The notes: generated by a model not told the origin, from the letters alone. A stretch of DNA of 64,000 bases from Oceanobacillus oncorhynchi (GCF_000821065.1 NZ_CDGG01000001.1:2294001-2358000); one strand, 5' to 3'; shown: positions 52,884-62,443, counted from the stretch's first letter. Numbers and translations are program-made.

Positions 52884-53807
52884 ATGAATAAATACCATCA
52901 TCTTTATGATCAATTAATTCAACATACGAAAAAAGAGAATGTATTAATGAATGAGCCGATTAGAGAACATACGTATACGAAATTAGGCGGGAAAGCGGAT
53001 TTTTACATTACTCCGTCCACTTACGAGGAAGTACAGGCGATTATTCGCTTTGCTAATCAGGAAAATGTCCCATTTACAATGCTTGGAAATGGTTCTAATC
53101 TGATTGTGAAGGATGGCGGCATCCGCGGAATCGTTATGAACCTGCAGCAGCTGTCGGCTATTTGGAGAGAAGGAGGTAAAGTTATCTCTCAGAGCGGAGC
53201 AAGAATTATTGATGCTTCCCGTTTTGCTTTAAATGAAGAGCTTGCCGGTTTAGAGTTTGCCTGCGGTATTCCAGGTTCCGTCGGCGGAGCGCTATATATG
53301 AATGCAGGTGCATATGGCGGAGAAATTAAAGATGCGCTGGAAAGTACGGTAGTTGCGACAAAGGACGGCGAACTGCTGACATTAACAGCAGAGCAATTAG
53401 ATCTCAGCTATCGCACAAGTAACATCCCGGACAACGGTTATATTGTGTTGGAAGCAACATTCGCGTTAAAGCCCGGGAACAAAGAAGAAATTAAAGAAAT
53501 GATGGATGATCTTACATATAAAAGAGAATCCAAACAGCCGCTCGAGTACCCGTCTTGCGGCAGTGTGTTCAAACGCCCACCCGGTTTTTTTGCCGGCAAG
53601 CTGATCCAAGACTGTAATCTTCAAGGGAAGCAAATTGGCGGAGCAGAAGTCTCCACAAAGCATGCCGGTTTTATTGTAAATAAACAAAATGCAACGGCTT
53701 CCGAATATATTTCCTTAATTCAATTTGTTCAAGCGACGGTAAAAGAGAAATTTGATGTGCAGTTAGAGCGGGAAGTGCGGATTATTGGCGAGGATGTGGA
53801 AGGATAG
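52884..53807 (+). CDS. murB: UDP-N-acetylenolpyruvoylglucosamine reductase
   Basis: A 307-residue FAD enzyme of peptidoglycan precursor synthesis, reducing the enolpyruvyl group to form UDP-N-acetylmuramic acid. FAD-binding blocks are TKLGGKADFYI (near 31), TMLGNGSNLIV (near 68) and the GIPGSVGGALYMNAGAYGGE loop (near 132-151). YPSCGSVFKRPPG (near 221) carries the proton-donor Ser, and a final Glu lies in EREVRIIGE. Cytoplasmic. The ATG has AAAGGAATGA upstream. Confidence 0.95.
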   Translation: MNKYHHLYDQLIQHTKKENVLMNEPIREHTYTKLGGKADFYITPSTYEEVQAIIRFANQENVPFTMLGNGSNLIVKDGGIRGIVMNLQQLSAIWREGGKVISQSGARIIDASRFALNEELAGLEFACGIPGSVGGALYMNAGAYGGEIKDALESTVVATKDGELLTLTAEQLDLSYRTSNIPDNGYIVLEATFALKPGNKEEIKEMMDDLTYKRESKQPLEYPSCGSVFKRPPGFFAGKLIQDCNLQGKQIGGAEVSTKHAGFIVNKQNATASEYISLIQFVQATVKEKFDVQLEREVRIIGEDVEG

Positions 53808-53915
53808 CCTCATGGCACAGGTTCTGGCTGTGATAGAGGATGGCTGGGATAAAAAGAAAATTTGACATGCCTTTTATCTATTCTTATAATATGAAGTGTT
53901 ATTTTAAACTTCAGG

Positions 53916-53955
53916 CAGAGGTTCTTAGCTTAAACCCTCTATAAAAAACTAAGGA
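53916..53955 (+). ncRNA. preQ1-I riboswitch aptamer
   Basis: The core reads cagaggttcttagct, then taaaccctctataaaaaact, then aagga. It is the classic preQ1-I pattern: P1 AGAGG with CCUCU, a conserved CUUAGCUUAAACC-like loop and an A-rich tail that docks as a pseudoknot. It lies about 130 bases before queF and ahead of a terminator (53971-54001). Confidence 0.9.
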
Positions 53956-53970
53956 CAACTTGCGATTATC

Positions 53971-54001
53971 AAGCCGTGTTCCTTGGGAGCACGGCTTTTT
54001 C
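53971..54001 (+). terminator. Expression-platform terminator of the preQ1 riboswitch
   Basis: aagccgtg (53971-53978) pairs with cacggctt (53990-53997), then tttt. It follows the aptamer by 15 bases, so preQ1 binding probably favours early termination. Confidence 0.8.
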
Positions 54002-54083
54002 TATGTGAGGAAGTTTTGAACTGCAAGGTAATAGAAAATAACTGATTTCTGTTATCGTAATATATCTAAAGGAGGTGATGAGT

Positions 54084-54581
54084 ATGGCAGGAAGAAGTGA
54101 GAAGGATCTTCAAGGAATTGAATTGCTGGGAAATAAAGAAACGAAATATGCGTTTGATTATACACCTGAGATTTTAGAAACATTTGATAATCAGCATCCA
54201 AAACGTGATTATTTTGTGAAATTAAACTGTCCGGAATTTACAACGCTTTGTCCGATAACGAATCAGCCGGATTTTGGGACGATTTATATCAGCTATATTC
54301 CAGATATCAAAATGGTAGAGAGTAAGTCTTTAAAATTATATTTATTCAGTTTCCGGAATCATGGTGACTTCCATGAGGACTGTGTCAATATTATTATGAA
54401 CGATTTAATTGAGCTGATGGATCCGCGTTATATTGAAGTAAGAGGAAAGTTTACGCCCCGCGGAGGTATTTCCATCGACCCGTATTGCAATTATGGAAAA
54501 GCGGGGACAAAATTTGAAAAGATGGCAGAAAACCGGTTAATGCAGCATGATATGTATCCGGAAAAGATTGATAATCGATAG
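54084..54581 (+). CDS. queF: NADPH-dependent 7-cyano-7-deazaguanine reductase (preQ0 to preQ1)
   Basis: A 165-residue unimodular QueF of the T-fold family. It shows [19 protein letters not shown] with the catalytic Cys (near residue 55) and Asp, the QueF motif [15 protein letters not shown] (near 85) for NADPH, and the zinc-free T-fold end [13 protein letters not shown] start at ATG 54084, 8 bases after AAGGAGG. It is under the preQ1 riboswitch and co-directional with the next transporter. Confidence 0.95.
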   Translation: MAGRSEKDLQGIELLGNKETKYAFDYTPEILETFDNQHPKRDYFVKLNCPEFTTLCPITNQPDFGTIYISYIPDIKMVESKSLKLYLFSFRNHGDFHEDCVNIIMNDLIELMDPRYIEVRGKFTPRGGISIDPYCNYGKAGTKFEKMAENRLMQHDMYPEKIDNR

Positions 54582-54627
54582 AGGGAAACTAAGATCCTTG
54601 CACCTTTGAAGAGAAGGGAACAGGAGA

Positions 54628-55263
54628 ATGTATATTTATTTCACTGCCGTTTTTGTCGGCCTATTATTATTATCGAATATTTTGTCGGTTAAATTATTTG
54701 AAATGGGAAGTATTGTATTGCCCGCTGCAGCGATTGTATATGTGATTACTTATTTGATGACGGATGTCATTGGGGAAGTTTATGGAAAAAAGGCAGCTCG
54801 GAGAACGGTCCAGGCTGGTTTTCTCACACAGGTGCTTGCCATGGTATTTATTTATATTTCCATTCAGCTTCCGCCGGCTGCCGATTTCCAATCACAGGCT
54901 GCCTTTGAAGAGATTTTTAATGGGAGCTTCCGGATAATTTTAGCAAGCCTGGTTTCTTATTTTGTCAGCCAGCACCTGGATGTTTCCATTTTTCATACGT
55001 TAAAACAGCGGCATGGAAGGAAAAAGCTGTGGCTGCGTAATAATTTATCAACGATGACGAGCCAGCTCTTTGATACCGTCCTATTTATTACGATTGCTTT
55101 TTGGGGCGTTGTCCCGACATCTGTTTTACTGGGAATGATTGTCTCGCAATATATTTGGAAGTTTACCGTTGCAGCGGTTGATACACCATTTGCGTATCTG
55201 CTTGTCCGCTGGGCGCGAAAATATGAAGAAAAACATCAGTCGGAGTTATTGAAAGCTTCCTGA
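54628..55263 (+). CDS. Queuosine-precursor transporter (YhhQ/VUT family)
   Basis: A 211-residue membrane protein with six spans. It shows YVITYLMTDVIGEVYGKKAARR (residues about 38-59), the conserved family motif, and a basic C-terminus. YhhQ proteins take up preQ0 or preQ1. It follows queF by 46 bases in the same riboswitch-controlled unit, which fits a salvage route. Confidence 0.88.
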   Translation: MYIYFTAVFVGLLLLSNILSVKLFEMGSIVLPAAAIVYVITYLMTDVIGEVYGKKAARRTVQAGFLTQVLAMVFIYISIQLPPAADFQSQAAFEEIFNGSFRIILASLVSYFVSQHLDVSIFHTLKQRHGRKKLWLRNNLSTMTSQLFDTVLFITIAFWGVVPTSVLLGMIVSQYIWKFTVAAVDTPFAYLLVRWARKYEEKHQSELLKAS

Positions 55264-55305
55264 TGAAGGAGAGGAAGTTTCATAAATTCTTATTTTGCAT
55301 AACAG

Positions 55306-55337
55306 GAAAAAACCAGTCAATCCGGCTGGTTTTTTTA
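55306..55337. terminator. Terminator of the queF unit
   Basis: aaaaaaccag (55307-55316) pairs with ctggtttttt (55326-55335), loop 9 bases, then T. Confidence 0.8.
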
Positions 55338-55555
55338 ATACATTCGTAATATACGAAATCCTTTGCTCCCCTAAGAGCCTTTTCCTCTTATATTATTGCC
55401 TTTACGGAATATTTTTCCTTTAAATTATAAGTGAAACTTCAAAATTAAAATATTGATAGGTAACCCATTTGAACCCGTTTAACCAGAAACATAAAATATC
55501 TATAAAAACCTCAGCCGAAGCTAAACATGGCTGGGGAGGATTAAATATTTTTCGC

Positions 55556-56326
55556 TCACCCTCTAAAACGCTGCAAAAAGGATTGAACACGAGGGTTCTC
55601 TGAATGCTCGATGACCTCACTTGCTGCACCTTGCTCTGCGATAACCCCTTCATCTAAAAAGAGTACCTTATCCGCTATATCCAGGGCGAAGTTCATTTCA
55701 TGCGTGACAAGAACCATCGCCATATCATCATTTTCTGCAATATCACGAATAACATTTAGCACCTCTCCGACCAGCTCCGGGTCAAGTGCAGAGGTAACCT
55801 CATCAAATAACATGATTTTAGGACGCATCACAAGGGCACGGGCCATGGCTACCCGCTGTTTTTGTCCGCCTGAAAGCTGACTTGGATAATTATCCAGTTT
55901 ACTCCCGAGTCCTACACGCTCCAGCATTTCTATCGAGCGCTTTTTTACTTCGTTTTTTACTTCGTTTTTCACATGCATAGGCGCTGTCATACAATTTTCT
56001 AAAATCGTCATATGCGGAAATAGATTGAAATGCTGAAATACCATTCCAATCTCACCGCGAATAGAGCGCAGATGATTTTCATTCGCATGCATCCATTTTC
56101 CGTTCTTCTCCATTTTCCACAAATTGCGGCCGTCTACGATAATGTCTCCAGATGTTGGCTGCTCTAATGTCATCAGCATCCGGATAATTGTTGTTTTCCC
56201 TGATCCGCTTGGACCAATGACAGCGACTTTTTCACCTGGATATATATCTAAATCAATCCCCTTCAATATCTCCACATTCCCAAAGGATTTATGAACATTT
56301 TGATAGGTAACGATAGGTTCTGGCAT
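55556..56326 (-). CDS. Polar amino-acid ABC transporter ATP-binding protein (GlnQ/TcyC type), orphan
   Basis: A 256-residue ATPase: Walker A GPSGSGKTTIIRML (near 37), Q-loop FQHFNLFPHMTILENCMTAP, signature LSGGQKQRVAMARAL, Walker B IMLFDEVTSALDPELV and switch VLVTHEMNFALDIADKV, all of the GlnQ-like group. No permease or binding-protein gene is adjacent. In the helical domain residues read HVKNEVKNEVKK, coded by a 12-base tandem repeat (55941-55964), an unusual extra copy. I start at ATG 56326, 10 bases from AAAGGAG. Confidence 0.86.
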   Translation of the reverse strand: MPEPIVTYQNVHKSFGNVEILKGIDLDIYPGEKVAVIGPSGSGKTTIIRMLMTLEQPTSGDIIVDGRNLWKMEKNGKWMHANENHLRSIRGEIGMVFQHFNLFPHMTILENCMTAPMHVKNEVKNEVKKRSIEMLERVGLGSKLDNYPSQLSGGQKQRVAMARALVMRPKIMLFDEVTSALDPELVGEVLNVIRDIAENDDMAMVLVTHEMNFALDIADKVLFLDEGVIAEQGAASEVIEHSENPRVQSFLQRFRG

Positions 56327-56595
56327 TATTGTATTGCTCCTTTGCACGCATTTTTTATTTCAACTTACTAAAAAAGAAACTTCTATCATAAAGAGATTTC
56401 CGAGTGATTCTCCGTGATAAACTTTAATAACATACATACTAGAGTTTATACTAAGTCCCAATATGGTACAAGCAAAGGGGAGTAAGTGGTTTCTTATATT
56501 GGAGGCGCAGTAACTTACAGCAAAATAGAAATTAATTGAAAAGGCATGCATAGTTTAATAGGATAGAATATAAGAAAAGATGATGGAGGTATATT

Positions 56596-56784
56596 ATGGG
56601 GTCCTATATCGCAGTAATTGCTGTTTCGGTCATTGTGGTTGCAATGGTTATTATTTTATCCTTGGTTACATTATCAAAAGGGTATGGCTATAAGCATAAA
56701 ATAGATCCGCTTCCTGGTGAAGAGGAGAAGAAGAATAGTGACGGTAACGGCAATGAGGAGAATCAGAAAGAAGAAAAGAAATAA
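56596..56784 (+). CDS. ytzI: YtzI-like small membrane protein (62 aa)
   Basis: One membrane span (residues about 4-28), then KGYGYKHKIDPLPGEEEKK, the pattern of B. subtilis YtzI, and a charged Asn/Glu/Lys tail. ATG after GGAGGTA. Function unknown. It lies 20 bases before the beta-helix gene in the same direction, perhaps one unit. Confidence 0.75.
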   Translation: MGSYIAVIAVSVIVVAMVIILSLVTLSKGYGYKHKIDPLPGEEEKKNSDGNGNEENQKEEKK

Positions 56785-56803
56785 GGTTATCTAGGAGAAA
56801 GCC

Positions 56804-58129
56804 ATGAAGAGTATGGGATTATTTATGATTGCAGCATGTGCAGCTGCCGGTGTTTTATTTACTGTCTGTTCGCTGTATTCTACAAACCAAGTAATTTATG
56901 TAGCAATGGATGGAAACGATCAAAATGAAGGTACATTGGAGTCTCCCTTTCAGACAATTGCTAAAGCCAGCTCGGAAGCGGAGGCGGGCGCTACTGTATA
57001 TATTCGGGAAGGGACGTATAAGGAGCCGCTGATCGTCCAGCACAGCGGCACGAGGCACAAGCCAATCTCCTTTCAAGCGTTTGAAGGGGAAGAAGTTATT
57101 ATGGACGGCGAGAGTTTGAATACTGTGGATGGAAACCGTGCACTTGTTGTTCTGGAGGATAAAAATTACATAAATATAGAAGGATTGACTATCCAAAATG
57201 TAACGACAGATGCAATGGATGAAACGGTAATGGGGCTTTTCATCAGCGGTTCCAGCAGCCATATTACAGTGAGAGACAACTTTGTCAAAGGAATAAAAAC
57301 GTGGCATGAGGAAGGGAACGGACACGGGATTGCGGTATATGGTACGGATTCAATGAAAGATATAAATATCATAGATAATATCGTTGAGGATTTGAAGCTG
57401 GGTACCAGTGAATCGATTGTATTAAATGGAGATATTGACGGGTTTACGGTAGATGGGAATATAGTTCAGTTCAGTGATAATATTGGAATCGATCTGATAG
57501 GATATGAAGGTGTTGCCAATAATCCCGCTGCGGATTATGTCCGTAATGGGACGGTCCAAAATAATACAGTCCACCATATTTCCTCTTCTACAAATCCGGC
57601 GTACGATGGCGAGTATAGTGCGGCGGCTATTTATGTAGATGGCGGAAAAGATATTCTGATTAAGAAAAATGAATTATATGAGAATGATATAGGTATTGAA
57701 GCTACTTCGGAACATGCCGGGAAATATGCGGAAGGTATACAAATTATAGATAATCTGATTTCAAATAATCATTATACCGGAATTGCTATTGGCGGCTATG
57801 ATGAAGAGAGAGGCGGCACTCGTGATACGCTGATTACGAAGAATATCCTGTATCAAAACGATACGAAAGACTTAGACGGCGGCCAGCTTCTGGTGCAGTA
57901 TAATGTGCATGATAATGAAATAAAGGAAAATGAATTCACTGCCGGTCCATCGCGTATTTTTATTGCGAATTTCTTTCAGGAAAACAAAGATAATCGTTTG
58001 ATTGAAAATATTTATTATAGAGAATCAGAAGAAGAAGGCATCTGGATTTGGAAGGGTGAAGAATATCGTTCTTTTTCTGCATTTACAGAGGCTTCCGGGG
58101 AGGAAGCCTCGCAATATATTGCGGAATAA
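56804..58129 (+). CDS. Exported right-handed parallel beta-helix protein
   Basis: A 441-residue protein with an N-terminal signal or anchor (residues about 3-25), followed by the DUF1565-type entry YVAMDGNDQNEGTLESPFQTI and ASSEAEAGATVYIREGTY. About ten pectate-lyase-like coils then run from residue 115 to 400, such as INIEGLTIQNVTTDAM, ITVRDNFVKGIKT and INIIDNIVEDLK. Such proteins cleave or bind acidic polysaccharides outside the cell. No catalytic residues can be fixed by eye. Substrate unknown. Confidence 0.82.
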   Translation: MKSMGLFMIAACAAAGVLFTVCSLYSTNQVIYVAMDGNDQNEGTLESPFQTIAKASSEAEAGATVYIREGTYKEPLIVQHSGTRHKPISFQAFEGEEVIMDGESLNTVDGNRALVVLEDKNYINIEGLTIQNVTTDAMDETVMGLFISGSSSHITVRDNFVKGIKTWHEEGNGHGIAVYGTDSMKDINIIDNIVEDLKLGTSESIVLNGDIDGFTVDGNIVQFSDNIGIDLIGYEGVANNPAADYVRNGTVQNNTVHHISSSTNPAYDGEYSAAAIYVDGGKDILIKKNELYENDIGIEATSEHAGKYAEGIQIIDNLISNNHYTGIAIGGYDEERGGTRDTLITKNILYQNDTKDLDGGQLLVQYNVHDNEIKENEFTAGPSRIFIANFFQENKDNRLIENIYYRESEEEGIWIWKGEEYRSFSAFTEASGEEASQYIAE

Positions 58130-58272
58130 AACGGGCTGTATTGTCTGTTTTAAAGGGGCATCTCCTGCTGTGAAGAACAGACGGTAATCCAAGCCATATT
58201 TTTTCCTAATCTAATAGAGAAGTTTTAGACCTCCCAAAATAGGTAATATTTTTATAAAGGAGGTTTCCAAAG

Positions 58273-58581
58273 ATGGCACGAAAGAAATACTATGTAACAG
58301 TGGATACGGAGGAAATCCGAGAGCTTTCGCTACCTGAAAACGGAATTGAGTATGAAATATATGCGACACCGGAAGAGGTAAAAGAAGTGGAAGTTTTATT
58401 TGCCAGAAAAGAAAAAAATGCAAAGGATGCCGTTAAATTCGTAGGAAAACCATTTGATGAACAGCCTGTCGATGCCAAACGAGATAATTACGAGGGAGAT
58501 TTGATTGCCCTCTACCGCAAATTATATGATTTAGGAACTGATAAAACCAAGAGCGAAATCAAGGAACTTCGTCTGTTTTAA
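58273..58581 (+). CDS. Conserved Bacillaceae protein of unknown function (102 aa)
   Basis: A soluble protein beginning MARKKYYVTVDTEEIRELSL, with a beta-rich start and two helices (about 35-50 and 72-98). I recall similar small cytoplasmic Bacillus proteins that begin with a KKYYVTV strand and end with a helical LGD-like region, but no function. AAAGGAGGT precedes the ATG by 7 bases. Monocistronic with a strong terminator. Confidence 0.7.
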   Translation: MARKKYYVTVDTEEIRELSLPENGIEYEIYATPEEVKEVEVLFARKEKNAKDAVKFVGKPFDEQPVDAKRDNYEGDLIALYRKLYDLGTDKTKSEIKELRLF

Positions 58582-58592
58582 AATAGGATGAT

Positions 58593-58640
58593 AAAAAGAA
58601 ATGCAGGCAGAAACTTTTTTTCTGCCTGCATTTCTTTTTG
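58593..58640. terminator. Strong bidirectional terminator
   Basis: aaaaagaaatgcaggcaga (58593-58611) pairs perfectly with tctgcctgcatttcttttt (58621-58639). Confidence 0.9.
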
Positions 58641-58674
58641 TGAAATATATTCGAATATAATAAATCAGACCATC

Positions 58675-59232
58675 TTATTCTTCTCCAACAGGAGGACGGT
58701 ATCCCTGCTGCAACTCAGAAATGCTCAAACCAAATGTCATTTGCAGATGCGGGTAATCTGTAAAGCTATTAAAATCTCCGCCCCATTCAAAACCTAATTC
58801 CTTTGCAATGTCTGCAACTTCAAACCAATCAGACTCTCCATTGTTATTCCCATCATAATGGATATCCCAAATAACCTCTCCATCATGATTACGAATCGCA
58901 TAATCGACAGCCAGCCCATAATTATGATAGCTTTCCCCGGCTCTGGCATGGGTAACAATATCTTCTTCATTTTCTCTGCCTCTGGCGTACAGTGTTTCCT
59001 GCTCTTCCTCTGTACGCAGACCATCTGTAATAACGACCTCTATATCTATATCATCCGCACGATCAATTAACGTATCCACCGCTTCTTGGACATCGGGATG
59101 AAGTTCTGATACTGTTTCTTCTCCATCCACTCTTTCATAAGAAGGGGTTGTCTGCTCGTAAAGCCAGAACAGCAAACCTATAAAAAGAATAATGGCAATC
59201 CAAGAAAGCGTAAAATGCTTTAAAGCTTTCAT
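58675..59232 (-). CDS. Peptidoglycan L-alanyl-D-glutamate endopeptidase-like protein (CwlK/M15C type)
   Basis: A 185-residue exported protein with one N-terminal membrane segment (residues about 7-25). The M15 core shows VVITDGLRTEEEQETLYARG (near 65), the zinc ligands in ESYHNYGLAVDYAI (His and Asp near 106-113) and the last zinc ligand in DYPHLQMTFG (near 163). A DGNNNGESDW loop may bind calcium. It cleaves the stem peptide during wall turnover. Second M15 peptidase in the window, of a different subfamily from the lipoprotein at 17956. Monocistronic. Confidence 0.86.
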   Translation of the reverse strand: MKALKHFTLSWIAIILFIGLLFWLYEQTTPSYERVDGEETVSELHPDVQEAVDTLIDRADDIDIEVVITDGLRTEEEQETLYARGRENEEDIVTHARAGESYHNYGLAVDYAIRNHDGEVIWDIHYDGNNNGESDWFEVADIAKELGFEWGGDFNSFTDYPHLQMTFGLSISELQQGYRPPVGEE

Positions 59233-59398
59233 TCGATATTTTGGGCTCCTTTAAAAAGAATCTCTAGTTCTATCATAACATGTACGGGCTTTTGGTGAAG
59301 GATTGAACAGTTAGCGAAATCTGGCAGTTTTGCAAATTGATTTCTTCGCTGATCTAGACATATAATGAGATAAACTTGACAGAAATGGAGGGAAAACA

Positions 59399-60022
59399 AT
59401 GTATTATTACCTCATCAGCTGTTTGATTGGCTATATTTTTGGCTGTATTCATGGATCGCAAATCGTTGGCAAGATAAAAAAGCGGGATATTAAGGGGGAA
59501 GGCGTAAAGAATGCCGGAGCATCGAATACAACGATTCTGCTAGGCTGGAAATATGGGATTGTTGTTGCGCTTATCGATATTTTTAAAGCGACACTTGCCA
59601 TTTTGCTTGTTCTCTTTATTTTAAATGAAGCGGGAATGTCGGCTGAGAGAATTTCGCTATCTATTTATTTGACGGCTTTATGTGTTATCATTGGTCATAA
59701 TTATCCAATTACGATGAAATTCAGTGGCGGGAAGGGCACGGCATCGTTAGTAGGCGCACTAATTGCCATTGATTGGCGGGTTGCATTAATTGGAATTGCT
59801 ATCTTATTATTCTTTACCTTTGCAACGGACTACCTTGTTATTGGTGTGCTGTTTATGTATCTTTCCTTTTTAATTACAACCTATTATTTCTTTGGGAATG
59901 GACCTGCGCTGGTAGTGATCTTTTTAACATTGCTATGTATATACAAACATATGGAAAATTATCGCCGTATTCTATTAAAAGAAGAGACCAGGCTATCCAG
60001 TATGTTTAAAAAGAGTGCTTAA
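59399..60022 (+). CDS. plsY: Acyl-phosphate:glycerol-3-phosphate acyltransferase (PlsY family)
   Basis: A 207-residue membrane enzyme with about six to seven spans. It makes lysophosphatidic acid from acyl-phosphate. Three conserved blocks are seen: GCIHGSQIVGKIKKRDIKGEG (near 15-35, with HGS in place of the usual PTA/GSI), GASNTTILLGWKYG (near 40) and the glycine-rich HNYPITMKFSGGKGTAS (near 99-115). The loop-1 divergence suggests a second, PlsY-like copy rather than the main one. ATG behind GGAGGG. Confidence 0.82.
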   Translation: MYYYLISCLIGYIFGCIHGSQIVGKIKKRDIKGEGVKNAGASNTTILLGWKYGIVVALIDIFKATLAILLVLFILNEAGMSAERISLSIYLTALCVIIGHNYPITMKFSGGKGTASLVGALIAIDWRVALIGIAILLFFTFATDYLVIGVLFMYLSFLITTYYFFGNGPALVVIFLTLLCIYKHMENYRRILLKEETRLSSMFKKSA

Positions 60023-60069
60023 AGAGAAGGATTTAAAAAGGAAGTTTTTTAAGAAGGAGCGTGGACGAA

Positions 60070-60552
60070 TTGGATATTTTATTATGGATTATCATTATCC
60101 TATTATTTATCGCAAGCTTTCTAGGAATTATTTTCCCAATGATTCCATCAGTTATCGCGATTTGGGGCGGATTTTTAGTCTATTATTTCTTTATAAACAG
60201 TGACTCCCTGACCTGGTGGTTTTGGACAGGAATGATAGTTATCACAGTTATTCTTTTTGTAGCGGATATTATCGCCAACAGTTATTTTGTGAAAAAATTT
60301 GGCGGGAGTAAGGCAGGCGAAAGAGGAGCTGCAGTTGCTGTTATTGTCGGATCATTTATTACACCGCCATTTGGAATTATTTATGTGCCATTTTTTACGG
60401 TTCTTGCTATTGAAATGATACAGCGCAGGACAGCAAAAGAAGCAATCCGCGCGTCGATTGGTTCTTTTTTAGGGTTTTTAGGCGGATCGGTTGCGAAAGT
60501 AGTATTGCAGCTAATAATGATTGCCTGGTTCTTCATTGCAATTTGGTTTTAA
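60070..60552 (+). CDS. DUF456 family membrane protein
   Basis: A 160-residue protein with about five spans. The conserved DUF456 segments are FLGIIFPMIPSVIAIWGGFL (near 17-36) and KFGGSKAGERGAAVAVIVGSF (near 79-99), containing a repeated Gly-rich helix hairpin. Function unknown. I choose TTG at 60070, 10 bases from AAGGAG; a GTG at 60061 abuts the site. It follows plsY by 47 bases and may be co-transcribed. Confidence 0.82.
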   Translation: MDILLWIIIILLFIASFLGIIFPMIPSVIAIWGGFLVYYFFINSDSLTWWFWTGMIVITVILFVADIIANSYFVKKFGGSKAGERGAAVAVIVGSFITPPFGIIYVPFFTVLAIEMIQRRTAKEAIRASIGSFLGFLGGSVAKVVLQLIMIAWFFIAIWF

Positions 60553-60629
60553 CTGGACAGCATATATGAAAAAAATCGTCAGCTTCTTGACTTTCATCAG
60601 TGAGAACTATATATTAAAAGCATAGTTGA

Positions 60630-60882
60630 AATGTTGACGGAGAATAGTACGTTGTAAATGTCTAACACAGAGAGAAAAAGAATGCTGAGACTTTTTCTTA
60701 GACAGACAAGGGAACCTGCCTTCTGAGTTCGCCATATAAGGAGTTCTGCTCTGAAATTGGCGCGGTTTTGGACCGTTATCCAATAAAGTGTATATATATG
60801 CTGGACGCGTCTATAAAATAATAGATGGCAGCTTATATATAAACAAGGGTGGTACCACCACTAAACCTCGGTCCCTTTTTTT
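60630..60882 (+). promoter_or_regulatory. Proline T-box leader of proS
   Basis: The antiterminator T-box sequence AGGGTGGTACCACC lies at 60846-60859, and the terminator arms AAGGG (60845-60849) and CCCTT (60873-60877) are followed by T. The likely specifier CCT (Pro) is at 60715-60717, inside gggaacctgcc. The T-box UGGU would pair with the ACCA end of tRNA-Pro. Transcription of proS therefore rises when tRNA-Pro is uncharged. The exact 5' limit is uncertain. Confidence 0.85.
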
Positions 60883-60956
60883 GGATGGAGGATTTTTTGC
60901 GTTTACATGGAAATTTCAAATAATAGAAGAGCAAAATAAGAAAGAGGTGCTTACTT

Positions 60957-62393
60957 TTGGGTAAGAAGAATAAGCAATTTGTAGAAAAAATTACAGCGAT
61001 GGAGAATGATTTCGCACAATGGTATACAGACGTCGTCAAGCAGGCGGAGCTTGTGGACTACGGTCAGGTTCGCGGAACGATGATTATCAAGCCATATGGC
61101 TATGCAATTTGGGAAAATATCAAAGATGAATTAGATCGTATGTTTAAAGTAACAGGGCACACCAATGTGGCCTTCCCGCTTTTTATTCCTGAAAGCTTAC
61201 TGCAAAAAGAGAAGGATCATGTAGAAGGATTTGCTCCCGAGGTTGCCTGGGTAACCCATGGCGGAGATGAGGAATTAACAGAACGTATCGCCGTGCGTCC
61301 AACCTCTGAGGTGCTTTTCTGTGATTATTACTCAAAAAATATCCATTCTTATCGTGATTTGCCAAAGCTGTATAATCAATGGTCTAACGTGGTTCGCTGG
61401 GAAAAAACAACACGCCCGTTCCTGCGTTCTTCTGAATTTCATTGGCAGGAGGGCCACACAGCGCATGCGACAGATGCCGATGCGACAGAAGAAACAAATC
61501 GGATGCTTGAAATTTATGCCAAGCTGGTGGAAGACTATCTAGCAATTCCTGTTCTAAAAGGAAAGAAAACAGATAAAGAAAAATTTGCTGGAGCTGAATT
61601 CACGTTAACGATTGAAGCGTTGATGCATGATGGAAAAGCCTTGCAATCCGGTACTTCTCATCATTTTGGTTCCGGATTTGCAGAAGCATTTGACATTACG
61701 TACCTGGATGAAAACGGTGAAAGCCAATTTGTGCATCAAACTTCCTGGGGATTATCTACCCGGATTATGGGTGCATTAATTATGGTACACGGAGACAACC
61801 GCGGATTAGTAGTGCCTCCAAAGATTGCGCCGACACAGGCAATGATTGTACCAATCGCGCAGCATAAAGAAGGGGTTCTCGATAAAGCTTATGCGTTACG
61901 CGACCAATTGGCTGGTATTGCCCGCGTGGACATTGACGGCAGTGATAAAATGCCGGGCTGGAAATTTAATGAATATGAAATGAAGGGTATTCCGGTCCGT
62001 ATCGAAATGGGGCCAAAGGATATTGAGAAGGAACAGGTTGTTCTTGTCCGCCGTGATACGGGAGAAAAAGAATTTGTCGCCTTAACCGATGTAGAAGAGC
62101 GTCTGGCTGCCTTATTGGATGAAGTACAGGCAAACCTTTATAAACGTGCGCTGGAACATCGTGTAGAGATGACACATACTGCGAAGGATATGGATGAATT
62201 TAAAACAGAAATCGAAAAAGGCGGATTTGTCAAAGCAATGTGGTGTGGAGATGTTGCTTGTGAAGAACAGATTAAAGAAGAAACATCCGCAACCTCCCGC
62301 TGTATCCCATTTGAACCGGAAAGCGTATCGGAAACATGTGTATGCTGTGGTAAAAAAGCAAAAGAATTAGTTTACTGGGCCAGAGCATATTAA
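60957..62393 (+). CDS. proS: Prolyl-tRNA synthetase (short, archaeal/eukaryotic-type)
   Basis: A 478-residue class II enzyme charging tRNA-Pro. Motifs: [20 protein letters not shown] at the start, [31 protein letters not shown]-like [22 protein letters not shown] (motif 2, near 142-163) and [20 protein letters not shown] (motif 3, near 262). It has the C-terminal domain with Cys at [10 protein letters not shown] and [18 protein letters not shown], and no INS editing domain. The TTG start is behind AAAGAGGTG. Controlled by the T-box leader. Confidence 0.94.
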   Translation: MGKKNKQFVEKITAMENDFAQWYTDVVKQAELVDYGQVRGTMIIKPYGYAIWENIKDELDRMFKVTGHTNVAFPLFIPESLLQKEKDHVEGFAPEVAWVTHGGDEELTERIAVRPTSEVLFCDYYSKNIHSYRDLPKLYNQWSNVVRWEKTTRPFLRSSEFHWQEGHTAHATDADATEETNRMLEIYAKLVEDYLAIPVLKGKKTDKEKFAGAEFTLTIEALMHDGKALQSGTSHHFGSGFAEAFDITYLDENGESQFVHQTSWGLSTRIMGALIMVHGDNRGLVVPPKIAPTQAMIVPIAQHKEGVLDKAYALRDQLAGIARVDIDGSDKMPGWKFNEYEMKGIPVRIEMGPKDIEKEQVVLVRRDTGEKEFVALTDVEERLAALLDEVQANLYKRALEHRVEMTHTAKDMDEFKTEIEKGGFVKAMWCGDVACEEQIKEETSATSRCIPFEPESVSETCVCCGKKAKELVYWARAY

Positions 62394-62443
62394 TCATAAA
62401 TAAACAGGTGAGACAAATCTCAGCCTGTTTGTGTAAGAAATAA

